Shown in pieces: positions 14,113-22,680 of a DNA stretch of 51,679 nt (the first letter of the stretch is position 1; every line of letters starts with the position of its first letter). Source of the stretch: DASYRM01 sp035646375 (GTDB lineage: Bacteria; Acidobacteriota; Vicinamibacteria; Vicinamibacterales; UBA2999); assembly GCA_035646375.1 (NCBI GenBank), contig DASRPM010000310.1:1-51679 (forward strand), given 5' to 3'. The translations under genes and the position numbers were made by a program. The notes beneath the pieces were generated by a model. That model saw only the letters and a list, made by a program, of their open reading frames with translations. It made no database searches and was not told the DNA's origin.

Positions 14113-15909
14113 TTACTTCTGCACCGCCTTCTGCACCGCCTTCGCAGTGTTCTGCACGGCCTCGCCCAGCGATTCCTCGTACGACGGGCCGGCCTGTCCG
14201 GGCAGCCCGACGAGAGCGCTGGCGGCATTCATGTTCACCGCCGACTGCATGAGATACGACGCGGCGCCGGCGCTCATGTCGATGCCGGTGCCCGCGACCG
14301 TCGCGCCAAGCCCTCGGGTCTGCATCTGGTAGAGGCCGGGATTGCCCAGCATGCTCACGCCACTGAGACCGTTCAGCCCGTAGCCGTAGCCGTAGCTGCC
14401 GAAGCGCGAGAAGAGCCCGGGCATCATCATGTTCACGTACATCCCGCCCGCGAACTTCGCGATGCCGACACCGCTCTTCAGATTGAAGCCCTCGCCGTCC
14501 TTGCCCTTGGCGTTGGTGGACATCTTCTGCTTGCCGTCGGGTTGAACCAGCTTGATCGCGAGGCTCGCCTCGGTGGTCTCGTTCGACATCGCCGCATTAC
14601 CCGCCGCGCCCGCGATCGCGCCCGCGGCCCCGCCGCGTCCAGCCGTGGCCGCGCCCGTGGCGGCCTTCATCATTCCGCCGAAACGTCCCGGCTTCGAGGT
14701 CTTCAGCTCGGTCACGTCGGCGAGCACGATGTAGTCGTAGCCGAGTTCGGCCGCGCGCTTCTGCAGATCGGCGGGCGGCGCCGCGGCCATCGGCACCGCG
14801 TCGATCTTCTGCTCCTTCAGCTCGTCGATCAGATTCGCGCGCAGTCGGCGCGTGTCCACGGCCATGTTCGTCTTGTTGGTGAACTCGGGCACGCCCACCC
14901 GTACGACGCCCGGCGTCTTGGCCGGCGGCGCGGCGGGCGGCGCCGTGTCGGCCGCCACCAGCCTGGCTTCGCTGACGTCGCTCAGCGCCTTCGAGAGATC
15001 GAACGGGTTGCCCGCCGCGGTGAAGCCGGCGGGCGGCTCGAAGAGAGCCGCGTCGAGCGTCGTGATCTCGAGCTCGGTCACTTCCATGCTCGCGACGACC
15101 GGCTTCCCGTCTGCGCCCGTCATCGTCGTCGTGTACGCGATCGGGTATCCGAGCAGCTTCGCGTCGCCGCTCATGGTGGCCTTGATCTCGTCGGCGCATG
15201 TCTGCTGCGCCTGCGGCTGCGACGGCGGCTTCAGTGTTTCCTGCCCGGCGAGCGCGGGTGGCGGATCGATGTACCAGCCGTCGGTCTCGATGTGCTGCTT
15301 CGACGCGTCGCACGCGCCCGGCATGGGCTCGATGTCCATCACCGTCTTCACGCGACGGGCCTGGCGGCCGAAGGCAGTCTTGCGTTCGGTCGTATCCGTG
15401 ATCGTGGTCGTGATGTTGACGACGCCCGGCGGTTTGGGCGGCGCGGCTGGCGGCATGCCCGCTATTGCCGGCATCGCCGGCATGGTGCCGTCGGTCGCAA
15501 TCACCAGATACGTCTTCGCCGGCACGCTCACCTGGAGCATCCGCTTCTGATCGCTCTGATCGATCAGGATCATTTCCTGGAACTCGTAGCGTTTGCGCGG
15601 CCCCTTGACGAACATCACCGTGTCGGTCTTCTGATCGCCGGCGGTATAGACGGTGCGGAAGCGCGCGTCCGGCAGTGGCGGAGGCTCCACCTTCTTTACT
15701 TCGGCGGGAGCCGGCTTGGCCGGCGCAGGCGTTGCCGGCGGCGGTGCCCCGCGTCGCGGCGTCGCCGGGCGTGGTGTGGCGGGCGCGCCGCCTCGGCGCG
15801 GTGTCTGTTGCTGCGCGTCCGCCGTACTCACGGCGGCAGCGAACGTCAGAGCGGCACAGATGAGGGCGAGGAGACGCAGGCGGGGGGCGCCAAGGCTCTG
15901 CGATGTCAT
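14113..15909 (-). CDS. Exported protein of unknown function with a CsgG/LpoB-like segment
   Basis: A 598-residue protein with a Sec signal (about residues 12-32) and a Pro/Ala-rich linker (33-75). A first domain (about 80-315) resembles DUF4412-type regions (RFRTVYTAGDQKTDTVMFVKG, with two Cys). A second domain (about 345-500) begins VRVGVPEFTNKTNMAVDTRRLRANLIDEL and continues AAELGYDYIVLADVTEL, a pattern seen in CsgG/LpoB-like secretion or lipoprotein-activator folds. A Gly/Ala-rich stretch and a GYGYGLNG segment follow. I do not recognise the whole protein. It is transcribed divergently from blaI; on its strand TTCATA-N18-CATAAT (15944-15973) is a possible promoter. Confidence 0.65.
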   Translation of the reverse strand: MTSQSLGAPRLRLLALICAALTFAAAVSTADAQQQTPRRGGAPATPRPATPRRGAPPPATPAPAKPAPAEVKKVEPPPLPDARFRTVYTAGDQKTDTVMFVKGPRKRYEFQEMILIDQSDQKRMLQVSVPAKTYLVIATDGTMPAMPAIAGMPPAAPPKPPGVVNITTTITDTTERKTAFGRQARRVKTVMDIEPMPGACDASKQHIETDGWYIDPPPALAGQETLKPPSQPQAQQTCADEIKATMSGDAKLLGYPIAYTTTMTGADGKPVVASMEVTELEITTLDAALFEPPAGFTAAGNPFDLSKALSDVSEARLVAADTAPPAAPPAKTPGVVRVGVPEFTNKTNMAVDTRRLRANLIDELKEQKIDAVPMAAAPPADLQKRAAELGYDYIVLADVTELKTSKPGRFGGMMKAATGAATAGRGGAAGAIAGAAGNAAMSNETTEASLAIKLVQPDGKQKMSTNAKGKDGEGFNLKSGVGIAKFAGGMYVNMMMPGLFSRFGSYGYGYGLNGLSGVSMLGNPGLYQMQTRGLGATVAGTGIDMSAGAASYLMQSAVNMNAASALVGLPGQAGPSYEESLGEAVQNTAKAVQKAVQK

Positions 15910-15943
15910 AAGGACCTCGTGGAACGCGAGTGAATGCGGGCGG

Positions 15944-15973
15944 ATTATGGCTCAGATCTCCGCTACGTATGAA
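15944..15973 (-). promoter_or_regulatory. Possible promoter of the 14113-15909 gene
   Basis: Minus-strand TTCATA (15968-15973), 18-base spacer, CATAAT (15944-15949), 35 bases before the start at 15909. The -10 box is good; the -35 is weak. Confidence 0.4.
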
Positions 15974-16098
15974 ACGACGGCGCCCTCGAAAACGAACCCG
16001 TTTGGCGATCGGGCTGGACCAGGAAATAGGCGCGTTCGGTTCGAGCAGAGGATCTCCGGCTCCAGCTCAGCCATTTTCTGGCGGTCGCGGTCCCCGTC

Positions 16099-16142
16099 TC
16101 TACGAAGACCGTCGTTGACATCTACGACAAACTTCGTAGACA
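16099..16142 (+). promoter_or_regulatory. blaI promoter with overlapping TCTACGA operators
   Basis: TTGACA (16115-16120) and TAGACA (16137-16142), 16 bases apart, lie 10 bases before the blaI ATG. The inverted repeat TCTACGA-N6-TCGTAGA (16121-16140) fills the spacer and touches the -10. A third half-site TCTACGA at 16099-16105 is spaced 22 bases upstream, two helix turns away. BlaI/MecI repressors bind TACA/TGTA-type dyads over their own promoters, so autoregulation is likely. Confidence 0.6.
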
Positions 16143-16151
16143 CTCCTCCGC

Positions 16152-16529
16152 ATGGCGGATCGCAAGAAGCCCACGGAAGCCGAGCTCGGCATCCTGCGCG
16201 TGCTGTGGACGCGCGGACCGAGCACCGTACGCGAAGTGGCCGAATCGATGGGACGCGAGGGCGCCTACACGACGGTGCTCAAGCTGCTGCAGATCATGAC
16301 CGACAAGGGGCTGGTGGTCCGCGACGAGCGCGCCCGCACCCACGTCTATGAGCCGGCGGAATCCGAGGCCCACACGCAGAAGCAGCTCGTGACCGATCTG
16401 CTGGATCGCGTCTTCGACGGGTCGGCCGCCAAGCTGGTGCTGCAGGCGTTGTCGGCAGGGAAGGCCACCCCCGCCGAGCTCGCCGAGATCCGGAAGCTGC
16501 TCGACAAACACCGCGGAGGCCGCAAATGA
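16152..16529 (+). CDS. BlaI/MecI-family transcriptional repressor
   Basis: A 125-residue winged-helix repressor. PTEAELGILRVLWTRGPSTVREVAE (residues 7-31) and the recognition-helix region GREGAYTTVLKLLQIMTDKGLVVRD (34-58) match BlaI/MecI. The C-terminal dimerisation part includes KQLVTDLLDRVFDGSAAKLVLQAL. In the classical system BlaR1 senses a signal and its metalloprotease leads to BlaI cleavage. Here the last bases overlap the BlaR1-like gene (ATGA), the standard BlaI-BlaR1 arrangement in Acidobacteria. A dyad at the promoter is a likely own operator. No beta-lactamase gene is linked, so the regulon is unknown. Confidence 0.9.
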   Translation: MADRKKPTEAELGILRVLWTRGPSTVREVAESMGREGAYTTVLKLLQIMTDKGLVVRDERARTHVYEPAESEAHTQKQLVTDLLDRVFDGSAAKLVLQALSAGKATPAELAEIRKLLDKHRGGRK

Positions 16530-18358
16530 ATGACGCCATTCACCTCGTGGGCTGGACGCTCGTGCACTTCGCGTGGCAGGGGGCGCTCGTGGGCCTCGCG
16601 GCGGCCATCGCGCTGCACCTGCTGCGCCACGCGGCACCGCAATCGCGGTACGCCGTGGCATGCCTGGCGCTCGCGGCGATGCTCCTGCTGCCGGGTGCCA
16701 CCGCGTGGCGGCTGCTGTCGGCTCCGGCCGGCGTCGAGCCGGTGGCGCCGGTGCGCCGCAGCGTGTTCCTCCGCGTCACGCCGACGGCGCCGCCGCAACA
16801 CGACCGCCTCCTCATCGGGATACGCCAGCAGGTCGTGACACCGTCCACCGGCACGAACGCCTCCATGGGTCCGCTCGTCCTGCCGTCGCTCGTCGGGGTC
16901 TGGCTGGCCGGCGTGTGCCTGCTGCTCGCGCGGCTGGCGGGGGGCTGGTGGCGCGTCCGGCGGCTGCAGCAGTCGGCGCGCGCCCTGCCGGCATCACGGT
17001 GGCAGGAGGTGAGCGGCCGGCTGGCCCGGCACATCGGGCTCCGGCGGGTGGTCCGCGTGGTGGACGCGGCCTTCGTGGACGGCCCGGTGGTCGTCGGCTG
17101 GCTGCAGCCGGTCGTGCTCCTGCCGATCGCCGCGCTGGCGGGGCTGACGCCGGAGCAGGTGCGGGCGATTCTGGCGCACGAGCTCGCGCACGTCCGGCGG
17201 CACGACGCCGTGGTCAACTTCGCGCAGACGATCGCCGAGACGCTGCTCTTCTATCACCCCGCGGTGTGGTGGGTGTCGTCGCGCATCAGGACCGAGCGCG
17301 AGCACTGCTGCGACGACGTGGCGCTCGCGATCTCGGGAGACGCCTATGCCTATGCGTCGGCGCTCGCCGAGCTCGAAAGCTGGCGCGTCACGCAGCCGGC
17401 GCTCTCGCTGGCCGCCACCGGCGGGCCGCTGCTGCGCCGCGTTGCCCGCGTGCTCGCGCCGCCGGCGGTGCACGCGCCGCGCGGCGGCGTCACCTTCACG
17501 CTGGCGCTGGCCCTCGTGTTGATTGTCGGCGCCGGCGCGCTGCAGCTGCTCGTGGCGCGTCAGCCCGTGGCCCCCGCCGAGGTCGAGGGCGCCAGCGGCG
17601 CGGCGTGGCGCATGGTCTTCGATCATCCCTCGGGCCAGATGTCGATCCGCGGGTTCACGGCGCGCGACCTCGTTCGCTACGCGTATCAGCTGCCCACGTC
17701 ACGGGTGGTCGGCGGGCCCGCGTGGCTCGACGCCGACTCGTTCGACCTGACGACGACCGTGGATCACGTGCCGAGCGCGGATGAAACGCCGGCCATCGTG
17801 CGCCAGCTGCTCGAGGAACGGTTCGCGCTGCGCGTGCACGAGGCGACGACCGAGGTGCCGGCGCTCGCGCTCGAAATCGCGCGGCCCGACGGCGCGCTTG
17901 GCCCCAACCTGCAGCCGGCCACCGGCGAGTGTTTCGATCAGAAGGCCTGGGTCGGGGCCGGTGCGCCGATCATCCCGGCACTGCCGTTCGGGCAGCGCAC
18001 GGCGATGTGCGGCGTCTGGGATGGCGGCATCAGCTCCGACCGCGTGATGGGCACCACGATGGACGAGTTCGCCGCCAGGCTTCTGTATCAGCTCGCGCCA
18101 TCGGCGCGGCTCGAGGTGGTGAACCGGACCGGGCTCGAAGGGCCGTACGACGTCTCGCTCGAGTACTTCAAGCCGGCGGCGATCGTGATGGCGCTGACGC
18201 CGTCGCTTGCCCCGGCGCTGCGCCTCGCGGGCTTCTTATCGGTACCCGAGGCGCTCGAATCGCAGCTCGGGCTGAAGCTGGTGCCGACCACGATCGACGC
18301 GCCGGCCATCGCGATCGACGAGATTCAGCGGCCGGTTCCCGAATTGGCACGCTTCTGA
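16526..18358 (+). CDS. BlaR1-like M56 metalloprotease fused to a TIGR03435 domain
   Basis: A 610-residue protein. The N-terminal M56 part has several membrane segments (about 1-60, 115-140, 195-210) and the zinc motif H218-E219-L-A-H222 in ILAHELAHVRRHD. TEREHCCDDVALAISGD follows at about 256-272. After a further membrane segment (about 315-340), where BlaR1 proteins of Firmicutes carry a penicillin-binding sensor, this protein has a TIGR03435 domain (about 352-600). Its hallmarks are MVFDHPSGQMSIRGFTARDLVRYAYQL, QLLEERFALRVHEAT and VVNRTGLEGPYDVSLEY. The sensor input is therefore probably different from beta-lactams. It is translationally coupled to blaI, and a free-standing TIGR03435 protein is encoded just downstream. 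Confidence 0.85.
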   Translation: MNDAIHLVGWTLVHFAWQGALVGLAAAIALHLLRHAAPQSRYAVACLALAAMLLLPGATAWRLLSAPAGVEPVAPVRRSVFLRVTPTAPPQHDRLLIGIRQQVVTPSTGTNASMGPLVLPSLVGVWLAGVCLLLARLAGGWWRVRRLQQSARALPASRWQEVSGRLARHIGLRRVVRVVDAAFVDGPVVVGWLQPVVLLPIAALAGLTPEQVRAILAHELAHVRRHDAVVNFAQTIAETLLFYHPAVWWVSSRIRTEREHCCDDVALAISGDAYAYASALAELESWRVTQPALSLAATGGPLLRRVARVLAPPAVHAPRGGVTFTLALALVLIVGAGALQLLVARQPVAPAEVEGASGAAWRMVFDHPSGQMSIRGFTARDLVRYAYQLPTSRVVGGPAWLDADSFDLTTTVDHVPSADETPAIVRQLLEERFALRVHEATTEVPALALEIARPDGALGPNLQPATGECFDQKAWVGAGAPIIPALPFGQRTAMCGVWDGGISSDRVMGTTMDEFAARLLYQLAPSARLEVVNRTGLEGPYDVSLEYFKPAAIVMALTPSLAPALRLAGFLSVPEALESQLGLKLVPTTIDAPAIAIDEIQRPVPELARF

Positions 18359-18443
18359 AGGCCAACCATTTCGCTGCCGCCGGTGTCTAATCGGGCAAAC
18401 CGGCGCGGCGTGGGTGAACCTTTGCTCGTAACGTTCGTAACCC

Positions 18444-18521
18444 TAGCGAGGCTTCGCCCCGGAGATGCGCAGGCTCCTCCTCGCTAGGCAGTGCCTACTT
18501 GCCCGCCCTCCGGGCGGGCGG
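18444..18521 (+). repeat. Composite hairpin repeat, copy 1
   Basis: Arms TAGCGAGG / CCTCGCTA enclose about 34 bases. They are followed by GGCAGTGCCTAC and a second palindrome GCCCGCCCTCCGGGCGGGC. The same layout occurs at 26704-26790 and, inverted, at 48973-49066. It ends 12 bases before the TIGR03435 start codon. Confidence 0.7.
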
Positions 18522-18533
18522 AATCGAGGTTGT

Positions 18534-19457
18534 ATGAGAAGGTCCCTCCCGGCCGCTGCTCTGGCCGCTGCCATCTTTGCTGGCATCGTGAGGATGCCGG
18601 CCCTCGAGGCCCAAGGCCCCCCGGCGCCGCCCAACCCGCTGCCGTCGTTCGAAGTGGCGGCCGTCAAGCCGAACAAGTCCGGTCAAAACTTGATCCGCTT
18701 CGGAATGCTGCCGGGCGGCCGTTTCACGGCAGAGAACGTGCCGCTGCGTCAGCTCCTGCAGTTCGCCTTCCAGGTGCAGCCGTTCCAGGTAGAGGGCGTG
18801 CCGGGTTGGGGCACTTCCGAACGCTTCGATATTACGGCCAAGGCCGACGGCGACATCGCGCCGACACAGCCCGGTCAAGTCGGCCCGATCCAATACATGA
18901 TGCGGTCGCTGCTCGCCGATCGGTTCGGGCTCGTGTACCACAACGAGACCAAGGAAATGCCGATGTACCACCTGGTCACGCGCCCGGGCGGCAACCTGGG
19001 TCCCAAGCTGACCAAGTCCACCACCGACTGCGCGGCCCTCTTCGCGGCGCGCCGCGGCGGCGGCCCCGGCGGGCCCGGTGGACCGCCACCCGGTCCGCCG
19101 GCGTTTGGAGAAAAGATGGTGTGCGGGTTCCGCGTCGGGCCGGGGACTCTTGCTGGCGGCAGCATTCCCCTCAGCCAGCTGGCGAACTTCCTGTCGCAGA
19201 ACCTCAGCCGCACCGTGCTCGACAAGACCGGTCTCGAGGGCAACTACGACTTCGAGGTGACCTACACGCCGGATCAGATTCCCGCGCCACCGCCTGGCGG
19301 CGCGCCGCCCGGCGCCCCGGCGCTGCCGCCGATCGATCCGAACGGGCCGTCGCTCACCACGGCTTTGCAGGAACAGCTCGGGTTGAAGCTCGACGCCACG
19401 CGTGGGCCGGTGACGATGTTCGTCGTCGACAAGGTCTCTCAGCCGACGCCAGACTAG
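18534..19457 (+). CDS. TIGR03435 family exported protein
   Basis: A 307-residue protein with a signal peptide (RRSLPAAALAAAIFAGIVRMPALEAQ). The TIGR03435 pattern follows: PSFEVAAVKPN (about residue 38), GGRFTAENVPLRQLLQFAFQVQPFQVEG, RSLLADRFGLVYHNETKEMPMYHL, and near the end LSRTVLDKTGLEGNYDFEVTYTPD. A Gly/Pro-rich insertion lies at about 165-185. The family is expanded in soil Acidobacteria and has no assigned biochemical role. It matches the C-terminal domain of the BlaR1-like protein encoded just upstream. The start is ATG 18534, with GAGGTT just before; an earlier in-frame codon would read through the composite repeat. Confidence 0.85.
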   Translation: MRRSLPAAALAAAIFAGIVRMPALEAQGPPAPPNPLPSFEVAAVKPNKSGQNLIRFGMLPGGRFTAENVPLRQLLQFAFQVQPFQVEGVPGWGTSERFDITAKADGDIAPTQPGQVGPIQYMMRSLLADRFGLVYHNETKEMPMYHLVTRPGGNLGPKLTKSTTDCAALFAARRGGGPGGPGGPPPGPPAFGEKMVCGFRVGPGTLAGGSIPLSQLANFLSQNLSRTVLDKTGLEGNYDFEVTYTPDQIPAPPPGGAPPGAPALPPIDPNGPSLTTALQEQLGLKLDATRGPVTMFVVDKVSQPTPD

Positions 19458-19498
19458 ACGGCGCGAAACCCATCGCGTGAAGAAGAGGCATGACGAGA

Positions 19499-19534
19499 AT
19501 GAACCCAGGGGCGTGGGCGTGGGCCCGGATATGA
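19499..19534 (+). CDS. Possible 11-codon upstream ORF before the Oar-like receptor
   Basis: ATG at 19499 with AGAAGAGG ten bases upstream opens MNPGAWAWARI, whose TGA (19532-19534) overlaps the receptor ATG at 19531 (ATGA). The receptor has no ribosome site of its own, so coupling from this mini-ORF would explain its translation. The size makes chance a serious alternative. Confidence 0.25.
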   Translation: MNPGAWAWARI

Positions 19535-22500
19535 GCGTACGCAGGCTGTTCGTGTGCGCCGCCGTCGCGGCATGGGTCCTCGCGGCGCCAGCCTGGGCCG
19601 CCGAGTTGATCGGCCAGGTCACCTTCAACGGCCAGCCGGTTCCCGGTGCCACCGTCACGGCCACCAAGCCCGCGGGCGGCCAGGACGCCACCGAGATCAA
19701 GAAGGTGACGGCGTCGGACCCGCAGGGTGTCTACCGCTTCCCGGATCTCGCCGAGGGCGTCTGGACGGTCACCGTGCAGATGTTCGGCTTCACGCCCGTG
19801 TCCCGCGAGATCAAGATTCCGCCGGACGCGCCGCCGCCGCCGGTGGAACTCGCGCTGCTGCCGCTCGACGAGATCACTCGCGGACTGCCGAAGCAGGCGG
19901 CGGAGCCGCCGCTGGCCGCGGCGGCACGCCCGTCCGGCACGGCCACGCCGGCCACGCGGAACGGCAACGCCGCGTCGTCGAACGGCGGCGGCAACGCGCC
20001 GGCCGCGGCGCGCGGCCGCGGCGCCGGCCCAGGGCCGCAAGGCGGCTTCCAGCGCGCCGCCGCCAATCCCAACGCCGTGGCGGCGCCCGCCGCGGCCGCG
20101 GGCAGTCCGTTCCGCGATGACGGCGACGACGCCGGCGGTAACGCCGGCGGCAACGCCAACGCCGCGGCCGCGGCCGACGGTCTCCTGATCAACGGCAGCG
20201 TCAACAACGGCGCCGCCTCGCCGTTTGCGCAGGCGCGCGCGTTCGGCAACAACCGGCCCGGCGGCCGCGGCCTCTACAACGGCGGCGTCGGCCTGCTGAC
20301 CAGCAACTCGGCGTTCGATTCGCGCCCGTTCACGTTCAACGGGCAGACGGCGCCCAAGCCGCAGTACAACGACGTGCACTTCGTCGCCAACTTCGGCGGC
20401 CCCATCCGCATCCCGCGGCTGATGCGGCGCGGCCCGAACTTCTTCGGCAACTATCAGCGCGTGCAGGACCACAACGCCACGACGCAGTCGGCGTTCATGC
20501 CGACCGCGCTCGAGCGGGGCGGCGACTTCTCGCAGAGCCGCAATGCGTTCGGGCAGCCGGTGCGCGTCGTCGATCCGGCCACCGGGCAGCCGTTTGCCGG
20601 CAACGTCATCCCGGCCGATCGCATCAGCCCACAGGCGGCGGCGCTGCTCGGCTACTACCCGCAGCCGAACGCCGACGGCGGCGGCTTCAACTACCAGGCG
20701 CTGCTGGCGGTGAAGACGCGATCGGATACCGGCACCACCCGCCTCCAGCACCAGTTCCGCAACGGACGCGAGCAGTTCCAGGGCGTGCTCTCGTACACGC
20801 GGAACACGGTCGAGGCGGCCAATCTGTTCTCGCTCGTGGACACGACCCAGAACACGAATCTCAATCTGGACGTGAACCACTCGCACCGCATCAACCAGTT
20901 CCTCTTCCTGCGGTCGCGCTATCAATTCGTCCGCGGCACCAACGACGTGACGCCGGCGTTTTCCAACGTCGCGAACGTCTCGGGGCTCGCCGGCATCCAA
21001 GGCAACAATCAGGCGCCGGCCAACTGGGGGCCGCCGACGCTGGCGTTCACGAGCATCGCCGGCTTGAGCACCGGACAGTACGCCGCCAACACCAACAAGA
21101 CCCAGGGCGCCGGGTCGGAAATCTTCTGGTTCCGCGGCCGCCACAGCCTGACGATGGGCGGCGGCGCGCGCCGGCAGCTGTTCGACATCTTCAGCCAGCA
21201 GAACGCGCGCGGGAACTTCGGCTTCACCGGAGCGGCCACCGGGTTTGACGTCGCCGACTTCATGCTGGGCCTGCCGCAGACGAGCCAGATCGCCTTCGGC
21301 AACGCCGACAAGCTGTTCCGCCAGAACGTGATCGAGGCCTACGTCAACGACGACTACCGCGTGTCGCCCGTGCTGACGCTCAACCTCGGAATCCGCTGGG
21401 AGTACGAGTCGCCGATCACCGAAGCGCAGGGCCGCCTGGTGAACCTGGCGCTGCCGTCCACCTTCACGAGCGCCGAGGCCGTGGTGGCGTCCGACGGCCT
21501 GCTGCGGTCCGATCGCAGCGGCATCCAGCCGCGCGTCAGCATGGCGTGGCGGCCGATCCCGGGCTCGTCGCTGGTCGTGCGCGCCGGCTACGGCATCTAC
21601 CGCAACCAGTCGGTGTATCAGTCGATCGCGCTGCTCATGGCGCAGCAGCCGCCGCTGTCCAATACCTCGACGGCGCAGACCTCCGCCGCGCTGCCGCTGA
21701 CGCTGGCCACCGGGTTCCTGCAGCTGGCGGCGTCGCCGGTCAATACCTTCGCGGTGGACCCGGCGTTCCGAGTCGGCTCGGCGCACAACTGGCAGGCGTC
21801 GGTGCAGCGCGACCTGCCGTCGTCGCTCACCGTCATCGCCACCTATCTCGGCTCGCGCGGCACGCACCTGATGCAGCAGGTGCTGCCGAACACCTATCCG
21901 ATCGGCGGCGTCAATCCCTGCGCGTCGTGCCCGTCAGGATTCGTCTACCTGACGTCGGACGGCACGTCCCAGCGCAACGCCGCGCAGCTGCAGCTGCGCC
22001 GCCGCCTGCGCAACGGCTTCACCGCGTCGGGGCAGTACACCCTCGCCAAGGCTACCGACGACGCCACGGCTTTTGGCGGCGCGAGCCTGGCGGGCTTTGC
22101 CATCGCGCAGAACTGGCTCGACCTCGACGCCGAGCGCGCGCCGTCGAACTTCGACCAGCGCCATCAGTTCACGGCGCAGGCGCAGTACACCACCGGCGCC
22201 GGACTCACGGGCGGCACACTGGTGGACGGTCTCAAGGGGCGGCTGCTCAAGGACTGGACGTTCGTCGCGCAGCTCACCGTTGGCAGCGGGCTGCCGCTCA
22301 CACCTATGTACCTGGTGCCGGTGCCGGGAACCGGCTACGTGGGCAGCATCCGGGGGCGGCTCACCGGCGCGTCGACGGACGCGCCCGATGACTACTACCT
22401 GAACCCGCTCGCGTATGGGGCGCCCGCCGCCGGCGAGTGGGGCGACGCCGGCCGCAACTCGGCGCGCGGACCGCAGCAGTTCTCGCTCAACGCCGCCGTG

Positions 22501-22680
22501 GGCCGCACCTTCCGGTGGGGCGATCGCTTCAACATCGACTGGCGCATCGACGCCACCAACGTCCTCAACCGCCTGGTGTATACCAGCGTGAACACGATCG
22601 TCGGCAACCCGCAGTTCGGGCTGCCGAGCGCCATCAACCAGCCGCGCAGGATTCAAAGCAGCCTGAGGGTCCGCTTCTAA
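19531..22680 (+). CDS. Oar-like TonB-dependent outer-membrane receptor
   Basis: A 1049-residue protein. The signal peptide (RLFVCAAVAAWVLAAPAWA) precedes a carboxypeptidase-regulatory-like domain (about 25-110; QVTFNGQPVPGATVTATKP ... GVYRFPDLAEGVWTVTVQMFGF). Next is a long low-complexity Ala/Asn/Gly/Arg linker (about 130-240), then an outer-membrane barrel to the C-terminal Phe (QSSLRVRF). Barrel features typical of Acidobacterial Oar proteins are FVANFGGPIRIPRL, FFGNYQ and GGDFSQSRN. These receptors import or secrete unknown substrates with TonB or organise the envelope. ATG 19531 is preferred over GTG 19477 because the signal peptide follows it directly. The VWFA gene begins in its stop codon (TAATG). 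Confidence 0.8.
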   Translation: MSVRRLFVCAAVAAWVLAAPAWAAELIGQVTFNGQPVPGATVTATKPAGGQDATEIKKVTASDPQGVYRFPDLAEGVWTVTVQMFGFTPVSREIKIPPDAPPPPVELALLPLDEITRGLPKQAAEPPLAAAARPSGTATPATRNGNAASSNGGGNAPAAARGRGAGPGPQGGFQRAAANPNAVAAPAAAAGSPFRDDGDDAGGNAGGNANAAAAADGLLINGSVNNGAASPFAQARAFGNNRPGGRGLYNGGVGLLTSNSAFDSRPFTFNGQTAPKPQYNDVHFVANFGGPIRIPRLMRRGPNFFGNYQRVQDHNATTQSAFMPTALERGGDFSQSRNAFGQPVRVVDPATGQPFAGNVIPADRISPQAAALLGYYPQPNADGGGFNYQALLAVKTRSDTGTTRLQHQFRNGREQFQGVLSYTRNTVEAANLFSLVDTTQNTNLNLDVNHSHRINQFLFLRSRYQFVRGTNDVTPAFSNVANVSGLAGIQGNNQAPANWGPPTLAFTSIAGLSTGQYAANTNKTQGAGSEIFWFRGRHSLTMGGGARRQLFDIFSQQNARGNFGFTGAATGFDVADFMLGLPQTSQIAFGNADKLFRQNVIEAYVNDDYRVSPVLTLNLGIRWEYESPITEAQGRLVNLALPSTFTSAEAVVASDGLLRSDRSGIQPRVSMAWRPIPGSSLVVRAGYGIYRNQSVYQSIALLMAQQPPLSNTSTAQTSAALPLTLATGFLQLAASPVNTFAVDPAFRVGSAHNWQASVQRDLPSSLTVIATYLGSRGTHLMQQVLPNTYPIGGVNPCASCPSGFVYLTSDGTSQRNAAQLQLRRRLRNGFTASGQYTLAKATDDATAFGGASLAGFAIAQNWLDLDAERAPSNFDQRHQFTAQAQYTTGAGLTGGTLVDGLKGRLLKDWTFVAQLTVGSGLPLTPMYLVPVPGTGYVGSIRGRLTGASTDAPDDYYLNPLAYGAPAAGEWGDAGRNSARGPQQFSLNAAVGRTFRWGDRFNIDWRIDATNVLNRLVYTSVNTIVGNPQFGLPSAINQPRRIQSSLRVRF

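Noticed and set aside
16152..18358. Reading BlaI/BlaR1 as a beta-lactam resistance regulator
   Set aside because: No penicillin-binding sensor domain and no beta-lactamase or mecA-like target is present.
19477..19530. GTG 19477 as start of the first Oar receptor
   Set aside because: It would put 18 charged residues before the signal peptide and has no ribosome site.
19354..21867. 837-codon open frame on the minus strand antisense to the Oar receptor
   Set aside because: It is Arg/Ala/Gly-rich with no domain pattern and mirrors the codon phase of the receptor. High GC content makes such antisense frames common here.
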